Below the pieces are notes generated by a model. It was not told the DNA's origin, searched no databases, and saw only the letters and a list, made by a program, of their open reading frames with translations. A stretch of DNA of 64,000 bases from positions 32,051,466 to 32,115,465 of the forward strand of contig NC_134508.1 in NCBI RefSeq assembly GCF_027942865.1. Direction: 5' to 3'. This stretch comes from Odontesthes bonariensis (lineage: Eukaryota; Chordata; Actinopteri; Atheriniformes; Atherinopsidae). Position 1 is the first letter of the stretch, and every line of letters starts with the position of its first letter. The translations under genes and the position numbers were made by a program. Positions 25,501-34,832 of this stretch are shown one piece after another.

Positions 25501-28500
25501 ACACCTTTTTTTGGGTCTATTCATGCAGAATGAAGTTCAGACAGCTTGCACTGAAAGTGAGGAACTGAAGCAGGCTTATAAAGATTCCGAAAAGGCCAAA
25601 GAAGATTTGAAGGAGAAGTCCACTTTGACTGAGGTTTTTACACAATTTTTTATGAAAATGCATCTACTAGTGTAGTTTAATATATGCAATACTTACGATA
25701 CTAATATTAGGGATGTCCCGATCAGGTTTTTTGCTTCCGAGTCATTTTATTTTGAGTATCTGCCGATACCGAGTCCCAATCCGATACTTCTACTGTACAT
25801 TAAAAAAAATGAAGAACGACGAAGAAACAGATCCAGGATGTCCCGGATTTTTTTTATTTTATTCACTTATTTTATCATTTAACACTTATAAACAGAGCAC
25901 TTCTGTGAGGTAGCTTGAACAAAAAAAGTAATCAAGTAATAAACAAATTCTTCACATTGGAGTTTAGTGCAACAATGTCTAATATAAAAACGAGCAGCAG
26001 CTCAACTTGAAATACCTGGCAGGCATGTAAACAAATAAGCAAATAAAGGTGCCACAGTGTTATAAAGTAAGGCCAGTAATGTGCTTTTCAGAACTGCACT
26101 CCTAATTCTTACTCTCCTCCTCTGGCTTCACAGAAGGAAATAAACGTTTTTCTTGATGAAAACCAACATCACTACCTTGTCAGGTGTGAGCCTGTTCCTG
26201 TTCTCATCAAGGATGTTAGCGATGTCTTTGCCACCTCTTGAAATCCCAAGTTTGCATATCTCACAGTTTACCTCCACACCGCAGACATTCGCGCCCCCAG
26301 CTTCAAGCTGCTGCCGTCTTCTGCGTTACGTTCTACGTTCTACGTCATGCTGCATGCGTTGTTTCTGTGTGTCGTTGAGACCATGGACATAAAAATCTGG
26401 GGAGTTATGATTATTGTAGTTGGGGATATACACCTTCCTCAGTCGAAATAAATCCAATGTGGAGGCATTGGAAACCCATCCAAGATGGCAGCCGCGCTGA
26501 TACGTCAGCTCCAATAGGTAGCATCAGTCTATGAAACGTCTACATATATTATGTCTATGGTTGAGACGGTCTGACGGTACCAACACATAACAGTAAATAC
26601 TAAACTGTTATTTTTTCCTATTTGTTTTGAAATATTATAGTTCTGATAAAAAATAAATAATGAGAATAAATATACATGTATAGATAGGCTATATACCTGA
26701 TCGCTGATCGGGATGAAACGTCCGATTCCGATCGAGTCAGAAACCACGTGATCTCCCCAAATTTCCAGTCACATGATTGGATTGGGACATCCCTAACTAA
26801 TAAATACAATATTTATAGATAAGAAACTCTTCATGTGTTGTTATACATTTAGACCAAAGTGCAGGAGATGGAAGGACAGTTGTCTGCTGAAATGAAGAAA
26901 AATAAAGAGTACAGCTTACAGATGGAGCAACTAAAGAAAGACATCATGCAGCACGAGTGAGTCCAGCTATTCTATCTTATTAGCATAGAGAATATCATAT
27001 CGTTCTCTTCATCTTGATCTGTAATCTTTATTTTATCTTTCAGGGTCAGGTATGAAGAACTGCTGTCCAACTTTAACAAGCTGCAGTCTGAGAAGATGGT
27101 CATTCAACAGGAGTTTGAAAATGGATTCTCCAGTGTGAAAGCTATGGCGGCAGAGGGGAAGGTTTGAATTATTTAGTGAAACATAAACACATTTCAGGGA
27201 TAGAGTAGTTTTAAGTTGTATTTGTGCTTTTATTACATTATAGTGTGATTGATTAAGTCTGAAAAATGTTTTGATTCAGGCAAGTGAGGAGAAGGCAAAA
27301 GTACTTAAAAGTAAAATTCAAAGACTGGAAGGAGAAAACATGTGTTTACGGTGAGTTTGCTCTTGGTCGGCCTCAAGAGATTTGACAGAGAGTAGTTTTT
27401 CAAATACAATTTTTATGTTTCCATTGAATAGAGATGAAGTAAATAACATTAAAACCAGAGTCCAAGGGAAATGTCAAGAAACCGAAACTCTGCAAAAGAA
27501 AATTGAAGAAAACGTAAGCATGCTATTTAAAGCTGTAATCAATAGAAACACGAGGCTTTATGGTATGGTAAATGATGATGTCTTTGTGCTTGTTTGTGAG
27601 AAGTGCGAGCATTTGCAGGAGGAAATTACAGAAAAAGAGAAACACATCAAAGCCGTGGAATCAAAGGTGTCTGAAAAATAGAAAATAACAAACGCTGTTA
27701 ATATAAATCATTCCGTGGAACTAACATGAGATTGTTTGCTTTTTAGCTTTGCAGTCTCAGAAGAAAATTTGAAATCAAATTTAAAACCCAGGAGGAGCAC
27801 AAGAAAGAGGTTTGTAATGACCATGAAACAAGATACATTGCTCAACACCCACATCGAGAACCATCGTTTTTCAGTCTTCAATTGTTTAATTTCAGAATAA
27901 AATGCTTAAGAAACAAATAGAAAAGGAGACGGCAAAATCCAGTCAGCTTGAGATGATGGTAGGGTGTTTTTTGTGTAAATCGTCCAGTTTATAGTATTGA
28001 TGTAAAACATTTTAACTGATGATTGCTAACCTGAGTTTTACCTTTAGATCGACAGGCTCCAAGAGGAGTCCCAAAGCCTTAAAAGACTAAAGAACGAAGA
28101 TCAGCAGAAAATGCTTAAGGATCTTGAGTCAAAGACAACCTTTGCAGCAGAGCTTGAAAATGAGGTTAATTTTCATTTTTTGTCTTATGTATTTCAGCTG
28201 CCAGCAACAAAAACAAAATGAAAACATTTTGTGTTACAGCTACAGAAGCTCAGATTAACAGCAGCAGAGGCCATTAAGAACAAGGAGGACACAGAACTCA
28301 AGTGTCAGCACAAGATAGCAGATATGGTCACGCTGATGGAAAAACATAAGGTACGACACATCCACAAGGATATATTAAGTCGTTTTTGGCTATTTGAAAA
28401 TGGTTGTTGCATACAAAGGAATTTGTCTTGTCGTCTTTAGAGCCAGTATGACCGAATGGTTGAAGAGAAGGATGCAGAGCTTGATGAGAATAAGAAGAAA

Positions 28501-31500
28501 GAGGTGGAGGCAGTTGCCCATGCAAAGACACTGGTATGACGGTAAAATATGATAATTAAAAAGAAGAATAACCATCAAGTCATATCATAACACTTCCTTT
28601 GCAAATTCTTGACATCAGGAGTTGGATCTGTTAAAGCAGAGGACAGAAAATGACCAGCTGACGAAACAGATGAAGACAGAAGCAGCAGAGAAGGTATGTC
28701 CTAGTTTAAATTAGTTATGATTTGATTTTTAGCTTTTCTCTTCAAGAGGTTGACTGCTGCTTCTGGAAGATTGTTCATTGATTCTGAAACATTTTACCTT
28801 TTAGGAAAACCTGCACAGAGAACTAACTGACTTGAAGCAAGAAATGTCTACTGTGAAAATAAACCAAGCATCACAAGCAAGGAACAAGCAGGTAAAGTCA
28901 GCCAATAGGCTAGCAGATGTGGTCAGGTCCATCATCATTTGTACTTAACCAGGAAAACATTTGTAACATTCTAGTCAGGTGCCTCAAACTATAAACAAGG
29001 GAGAGGGCCAGACATCTCTTCAAAGAGTCGTATATTTGACTTTTCCAAGACCAGAAAAACTCCCTCCAATGGAAGTGCTGACGTTCTTAAAACTGTAAGT
29101 TATCTCTATATAAACATTTTAGATGGCTGGAACAGTTTGTTATGTTTAAGACAGTCTTGAGATGGTTTGGAAATACAAACCATCAGATTTTATCAGGTTC
29201 ACACAAGATCCAATGAAACCAACTTGTTACCCTTCAACATTATTGGCCTTTTTTTATCCAAACTTCCTATTAACTGTCCACAAAGATTGAGTGTGGAGGA
29301 AAATATGCATTTGGAATTAATGTGTACATGCTGTTTTTATTATGAATTAAACAACCACAAATGGGCGATTGCAAATGAAGGAAGGGGCCCAGAAAATCGC
29401 TTTAAATTCAAATTTATTTACATATATAAATTAATTTACAAAAAGACAGTAAGATGAGTGGTGCCATTACGCTTGATATATTCTGTTTGCAAATATTCTG
29501 CCACTGAATCAGTCCCAACAATAGTCGGAACAACACAAAAGACAAATGTTAGGATAGTTTAGTGAATTCATAAACTACATATTAACTGGCTACAGTTATA
29601 ATTGCAGATACTTACACATGAGTTATTAATCACTATGCTGCTGTTTGCTGTAGCGTTTATGATCATTCAGACTGACAGTGACTTTACATTATAGCACTTT
29701 CTCAATGAAGACATGAAAACTCCCGGAGGTAATACTAACAGGATCGGTGGAACATCGAAGATCAAGGTAATATGCACTATCATTCTGACATTTTCCCCAA
29801 AGAAATATGCATGTCTTTTCTTGGCATTCACTGGTGAGTTTCCCTGCAGTCCTACAGAATTAGGACACCCCCGTCTGATGATAAGGCAGCGCGGTGGGGG
29901 AACAGTGTCATTGAGCTTGACCCCAAGTCTGACAGCTCTGATCATATTGACCTCTTGGTGAGTGTTAAATGTTTTATTGTGAGAATGCATTAAGCATTCT
30001 CACTATTAAGTTCCTGTTTCCCTTTATTATTATTATTCCGTATTCCATATTCTTCCGCCGTTTTTCGGCATTCAAATACTTCAGCATACTTTCAGCTATT
30101 TCAACAAATTTGGTATCAAAATGTTCAGCTCTTTCAGCTCTTGATGGGAAATATTTTTTGGTGTTTCTTACTTTTCAACTTTTTAAGATATTAAGCTTTT
30201 TGTTTAACTTTTTTCCCCATTAAAAGTAATGGTAAATCTTCAAATCCTTCAAATCCTTTCAAATCTTAACTGCTTCAGCATACTTTCAGCTAGAGACACC
30301 ATTCAAATTTTAAAATGTTCATAAGACATTCAGCTATTACAAAATGTTTCATCTTTTAAAAATATTCGGCCAATTTTGAAATATGACAGTTTAAAAAATA
30401 TGAAAATTAAGTTCCTTCTTCGATTTTAGAGTGAGACATTCAGCAGTGCTGATAAGTTTCAACTTTTCAAACAAATTACTATAACTTTCATACAACTGAG
30501 AGAAACAAATTATACCTTAAAATGTAGGAAAACTTGTCCTCTTTCAGCCAATGTAACTCCTAAAGAGCTCACATGGACAGATTTTGAACTATGAGCCTTT
30601 AAGCTTGAACAAATTCTCAAATTCTGAAGAAATCTGCCATTTTTGAATCAGCTTCAAGTGTTTCAAACTGCTTCGATTTAAATATAGTTCACTCCACAGA
30701 TGTAAAACTACTTTGCTAACTTCCTCTAAGCCTTCTGCTTCTAATGGTGTTAAAATAATCTTTCTAGCTGTTCAACTTTTCTCATAAGACGTGTTAGAAG
30801 ACAGTCTGCGCCTCAGATTTGTCCCGCGGCTGCAGCAGCTTTGCTCTGTGTCTGTCTGTGTAGTCTTTAAGTAGGTTATATGCACTTCCAGTTCAACAGA
30901 ACGAAGTGGTCTAATGCTAACACTAACGCCCTTTTGTGCAGGTGGCCCGTGTTCAATCCCCAACATGTCAGATCAAATTTTTTAATTTTTTTTTTTTATA
31001 ACTATTTAAGCATACTTTCCGCCATTTCAACTGTTTCTAGCTTAATTTTATCTTCAAATCCTTTCAAATCCTTCAAATCCTTTCAAATCCTTCAAATCCT
31101 TTCAAATCCTTTCAAATCCTTCAAATCCTTTCAAATCCTTCAAATCCTTTCAAATCCTTTCAAATCCTTCAAATCCTTTCAAATCTTAACTACTTCAGCA
31201 TACTTTCAGCTAGAGACACCATTCAAATTTTAAAATGTTCAAATCTTTTAGCTTCTTAAGATTTTTTTAGCAAGGTAATTCAGCTCATGCATTCTCACAG
31301 CTGTTTCGCAGGAACAGCTCTTTCTAGTTTGTCAAGAATATTGCATAAACCGTGTTGATTTTGTGAAATGTTATTGTCCAGCGTCTCCAAAAGTTAAAGA
31401 AATAGTTTGATCCTCTGTTTCTTGTTCTGCTAGACCTTTACAAATAAACCCGCACCAAGTGGCTCTGCTCCAAAGTGCAAAGTCAACATCTTCAAAAAGG

Positions 31501-31732
31501 TAACAAAACCAGAGTGGCTCATCAGAGTTTGAATCATACTTGATTTATTTTATTTTACAACAGCTATGGAAGAGGCTTTGTTGTTTTGTATATTCAGAGT
31601 CCCATCACTCTTAAATCACCGGGCAACTCCTTGAAGCTGGCTGCTATGAAAAGAATGAGAGATGCTGGTTGGACGGCTGTTACCGGCTGTGACAAGAAGA
31701 AGAAAAAGACCAACGAGAAGATCTTTGCATAA
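19591..31732 (+). CDS. sycp1: synaptonemal complex protein 1
   Basis: Transverse filament of the meiotic synaptonemal complex, bridging lateral and central elements. Thirty-three coding exons give 1,018 residues (human 976): 19591-19719, 20125-20209, 20294-20337, 20451-20615, 21123-21190, 21329-21402, 21503-21561, 21695-21761, 21860-21933, 22044-22152, 24557-24651, 24722-24906, 24996-25063, 25140-25201, 25311-25427, 25529-25633, 26853-26956, 27044-27161, 27280-27350, 27432-27513, 27601-27666, 27747-27809, 27896-27958, 28048-28164, 28240-28350, 28441-28533, 28619-28693, 28805-28891, 28975-29094, 29695-29766, 29850-29957, 31434-31499, 31598-31732. Diagnostic matches to the family are an N-terminal LLVPPR motif, LYSKLFDEVEKIKFWK, QRKAIQELQ, NNATRNLCNILKET, CQHKIADMVTLMEKHK, and a C-terminal LKLAAMKRMRDAGW segment followed by a basic KKKKK tail. 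The middle is continuous heptad-rich coiled coil. All joins keep phase. The acceptor of the 27601 exon is the weakest. Confidence 0.95.
20738..21067. mobile_element. PIF/Harbinger-type MITE in sycp1 intron
   Basis: A 330 bp element has ends AGCCCCGTACACACACG and CGTGTGTGTACGGGGCT, flanked by TAA on both sides (20735-20737 and 21068-21070). The 3 bp TWA target site fits the Harbinger superfamily. The inverted repeats extend inward to about 35 bp with few mismatches. The interior carries many GCGAG/GCGAGTA words. There is no transposase, so it is non-autonomous. Confidence 0.75.
22975..23115 (+). mobile_element. 3' end of a non-LTR retrotransposon
   Basis: The segment ends in 'tttctccactgtgggatcaataaagttgatctaatctaat', a form of the 3' tail (GGGATCAATAAAG plus short TCT-type repeats) shared by many fish LINEs. 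Only the 3' untranslated part is present, as expected for a 5'-truncated copy. It sits in the largest sycp1 intron (22153-24556). The 5' limit is uncertain. Confidence 0.55.
25708..26795. mobile_element. non-autonomous hAT transposon in sycp1 intron
   Basis: Ends TAGGGATGTCCCGATC and GATTGGGACATCCCTA form terminal inverted repeats. The flanks ACTAATAT (25700-25707) and ACTAATAA (26796-26803) are an 8 bp target duplication with one change, as expected for hAT. The 1,088 bp element has no transposase frame. A second transposon is inserted inside it at 26382-26559. Confidence 0.85.
26382..26559. mobile_element. small hAT-like MITE nested in the larger hAT
   Basis: A 178 bp element with ends CATGGACATA and TATGTCTATG is flanked by a perfect 8 bp duplication GTTGAGAC (26374-26381 and 26560-26567). 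It interrupts the host hAT element, so it arrived later. The exact duplication suggests it is the younger of the two. Confidence 0.85.
29979..31298. mobile_element. unclassified DNA repeat with 10 bp inverted ends
   Basis: It begins GTGAGAATGC and ends GCATTCTCAC. The left end is also a self-contained palindrome (GTGAGAATGC, ATTAA, GCATTCTCAC). The 'ttattattattccgtattcc' and 'cttccgccgtttttcggc' words that follow are typical of a high-copy teleost family of uncertain class. No clear target duplication is seen. It fills most of the sycp1 intron 29958-31433 and contains the minisatellite at 31053-31186. Confidence 0.6.
31053..31186. repeat. TCCTTTCAAA/TCCTTCAAA minisatellite
   Basis: Alternating units CCTTTCAAAT and CCTTCAAAT are repeated about fourteen times within the larger transposon-like repeat. 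A shorter trace of the same words occurs at about 30238-30262, so the array probably expanded from sequence native to the element. Units are only 9-10 bp with no spacers, so it is not CRISPR-like. Confidence 0.85.
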
Positions 31733-32144
31733 GTAGTTCTTGTACAGGTCAGAGGAACAGTATTAATATTGGTCTTAAGGGCTTGAGATGCATAGATAGC
31801 ACTGCTGGGATTTGAAATATACTTGAATTATCAAAAGTTTGTTTTTTTTGTGTGTGTTACCATTCGTGTACAAAGATGATTCAGAGTTCCAATCTCAGGT
31901 TTTTTCTCAGGTCTGTTTTCATCTTCGGAGGTAAACTTTACTGTGACGGTGCTTTTTCATTCACAGGATGTCAGTTTGTTGTGGTTCAGTTGATTAGAAT
32001 AACTTAAATTTGCTGTTGTTCACATGAAATGTAATTTTTTATGACAAAAGTTCATATTGTCGATATGGGAAAAGGTGTTATTTATATTTCTGTTTAAATA
32101 TATTTCTGTATTCTGTTGTTGACAGTGATGCAAGTAAAATCAAC

Positions 32145-32150
32145 ATTAAA
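32145..32150 (+). terminator. candidate sycp1 poly(A) signal
   Basis: ATTAAA about 410 bp after the sycp1 stop is followed by a GT-rich stretch (CCATTGTTCCTGTTTG). It would put the sycp1 end within about 200 bp of the end of the convergent mucin-like gene. Confidence 0.45.
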
Positions 32151-32355
32151 ATCAATCACCATTGTTCCTGTTTGAATGCCATGCCCTTCATTATTTCCTT
32201 ACTACTACCATTTGCCTCTTGTGAAGACTTTGAATTGCACAGGCGTGAAACCTTGTCTTGAAATTTTTCTGATTAGTGTATAAAGAAAATGTTGTCCCTG
32301 TCTGTCAAACACCAACGACGGCACTTTGACCTGGAGTAGCAAAGATGTCTCTTTA

Positions 32356-33451
32356 TTAAAGGAACTCGAGACGAAATTGTGACTGGTCGGCAGGATCTGG
32401 TGCAACATTATCGTAGATTGGATGGCCATCATAAAGTCCTCCAGAAATAACAAGTGTGTCACCGTCTGCCACAAATCCATCTGTTGGACATTAAATTGGT
32501 ATTAGAAATAAGATAGTGTGCACTTACATCATGATGGTGGAGTAACCCTTACCTGCATCATCTGTATTGTAAATAGGTTGGTGCATGTATTGGAATTTAT
32601 GTTTGTATTTGTGAAACATAATTCCAGCCATCGCCACCGCAAACACTCCAAGCACAGCACTGAAGATAATTACCATACTCTTTTCAGATTTGTTAAGACT
32701 TGAACCTGGTGACACAGAAGGATAAAATATAAACTTATAGATAAAATGATTGATAAAGCTGTTAAAGCAGAAACTGGTGCTCACCGTGTGTTCTGTCCAC
32801 TGAATCTGTGGCTGCGCTGACGGTGTGAGATGAGTTTTCAGCTGGATTTACTGACGCCTTAGGTGTACTGATGTAGCTCGTTGTGGTCTTGGTTGCATGT
32901 GTTGTCACTGTAGTAAATGTGGGAGTTTCAGAGCTCAGTGTTGTGGTCTTCAGTGATGGAGTCGAGTTGGTTGTTGACTCTGTTCCCGTACTCTGACCTG
33001 TGCTCTCCGTTGGGCCGGTTGCCGTTGGGACTTTTTCGGAGTCCATGGTTGTTGACTCTGTTCCCGTACTCTGACCTGTGCTCTCCGTTGGGCCGGTTGC
33101 CGTTGGGACTTTTGCGGAGTCCATGGTTGTTGACTCTGTTCCCGTACTCTGACCTGTGCTCTCCGTTGGGCCGGTTGCCGTTGGGACTTTTTCGGAGTCC
33201 ATGGTTGTTGACTCTGTTCCCGTACTCTGACCTGTGCTCTCCGTTGGGCCGGTTGCCGTTGGGACTTTTTCGGAGACCGTCTCTGTGCTGGAATGTTGTG
33301 TTTCATTGAAGTCAGTTACATGCTCAGATTCATTTGAAGTTGATCTCATAGAATAATGGGTCTGAAAGTCGGTGTTCGGGGTTTCCATTTGTGACTCCGC
33401 AATGAAAAGCAACAGGAGGCAACAAACCAGGGGACGAAAGATTGTTGCCAT
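32356..33451 (-). CDS. mucin-like single-pass membrane protein
   Basis: Three coding exons (33451-32785, 32705-32553, 32480-32356) give 314 residues. Visible parts are a signal peptide (residues 1 to about 19, hydrophobic VCCLLLLFIA core), a Ser/Thr/Pro-rich ectodomain with N-glycosylation sequons (NES, NET, NSS), four 26-residue repeats, one membrane segment at about 233-253 (VIIFSAVLGVFAVAMAGIMF), and an 80-residue cytoplasmic tail with QPIYNTDD, YDGHPIYDNV and a final QFRLEFL. The layout is that of a sialomucin such as CD43 or endomucin, but I do not recognise the orthologue. The ATG follows an acceptor (TTGTACAG), so a 5' untranslated exon lies upstream; a donor at about 33912 (ATACAAG|GTGAG on the minus strand) fits. 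The poly(A) signal AATAAA overlaps the stop codon, so the 3' UTR is very short. Expression is inferred, not shown. Confidence 0.8.
32970..33275 (-). repeat. 78 bp coding VNTR, about four copies
   Basis: Four tandem copies of a 78 bp unit (26 codons, beginning SEKVPTATGPTES and ending in TESTTMD) make up much of the mucin-like ectodomain. The copies differ by only one or two bases, for example S-E-K against S-A-K, so the array was recently expanded or homogenised. The unit length keeps the reading frame, so copy number can vary without disrupting the protein. Confidence 0.95.
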
Positions 33452-33911
33452 AGCTACTAAGTCCTGTACAAGGAAGCAAAATGTCAGCTTAAAACACATG
33501 CTTAGAAAACACTGGAAACTGGACAGATTAAATCCCCTTTCTTTCCCTAATCACAGCAATGCCCTCTTTCAACCTTAAGACTGAGGTTCTTTTTGTCCGT
33601 TTATGTTTTTTGCTGATTTCTGCCCCTGGCTCTGCTTTGCAGTGAACCGAATGCATTATATTCGTCTTTGTACATTTTCAAATTTAAGCATGTGCTTGAG
33701 GAAATGAGTTTGAACAAGATTGAACTTGATTTGACACACCAAGTAAACATGCTATTGTGCACCAACTCTTAACCTTTTGTAGTTGCGTTGAATGATCTGT
33801 CTGGTCTACCACTCATTTGAAAGTTTGACAAAGTCCAAACCCAGCTTTGGATAAATTACTTGCTTTTACAGAACTTAATGCTATAGACTCAGAAGGAAAA
33901 CTCCATCTCAC

Positions 33912-34100
33912 CTTGTATCGACAGGATGAGTAAAATTTCTGTTCTTAACTTAGCTCCCTTCCTTGGTATTGTGTCTTCTTCTATGACACGGCTGGCTCAT
34001 GACTTCCTCCAAATCCTGAAACTGCTCGAAGGCTGATTATCTAACATTGAGGCAGGTGAAAGTGGGCTGGGCTTTTGTAAACTTCCTCTTTTGTTTGTTG
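33912..34100 (-). promoter_or_regulatory. candidate promoter/exon 1 of mucin-like gene
   Basis: On the minus strand a donor-like site (ATACAAG|GTGAG) ends at 33912. Upstream lie two ETS/PU.1-type motifs, GGAGGAAGTC (34001-34010) and AAAGAGGAAGTTT (about 34079-34091). The second is close to the PU.1 consensus. Blood-cell expression would suit a sialomucin, but this is inference from motifs alone. Confidence 0.3.
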
Positions 34101-34832
34101 CCAAGGAGACAAAGGACATGGTTATGATCAGTCCAAAGCTCAATTTCTCCTTTTCATTGAGTTTGATTACATTTTACACTGCTTAACGGCGGTAAAGTCA
34201 CTATGTAAAGTACTATTAGATTACACAGTAAATTATTCCTTTCAGCTTCACACTTCTTGCAGCCTCTCTTAACACAGTGAGGTTCTCTGAGAGCAGTTTG
34301 TGTGTTTGTGTTTCAGTCATTGTGCTGAATTTGAACTTAGTATATAAAATATTTATTGACAAATGAAATTTGTTTCCAATTTGAGCGAGCAGTTCAATGC
34401 ACAATTTACATACAAAAACAACCATATAATAAACAAAGGACCATTGTTCAAAACTAATTTCATTGTAGATACTGTGAAAATAATCGATATTTAATGTGCG
34501 TCAGCATGAAATGAAGGACAATGTTCAGGCAGTAATCTGATATTGGCGAGAACAAATGAACAAAGGGTAATAAAAGCTAAACAATGTTGCCGCGCCATGA
34601 ATAAACAGGAAATGGGAGCTGCTCAATCAATGTGGACATGGAGATGTGATTTCAGCTATAATACTCTTTATGGAAAATGAGTGAGTAAAGTGGCATTTTA
34701 GAAAGTTTCAACGCATAATTCAAGATGGATAAACAAATACCCACAATGGAGACACACTTGTTTGCTTTTACAAAATAACTTTGGCTTTTCTTTTGTGTTT
34801 TCAAAGAACGCAGGTGTATAGATACAGTGGCA
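34101..34832. other. intergenic, nothing recognised
   Basis: AT-rich DNA between the mucin-like gene and the 3' end of slc5a8l. The high-A+T tail probably includes the slc5a8l 3' UTR. No repeat ends or exons were recognised. Confidence 0.5.

Noticed and set aside
31053-31186. Regular short repeats considered as a CRISPR-like array
   Set aside because: Units are 9-10 bp, directly abutting, with no spacers, in an intron of a vertebrate gene.
32917-33309. Long open frames on both strands across the mucin-like exon
   Set aside because: They are alternative frames of the 78 bp VNTR; a unit divisible by three keeps any stop-free frame open. Only the spliced minus-strand frame has a signal peptide and membrane segment.
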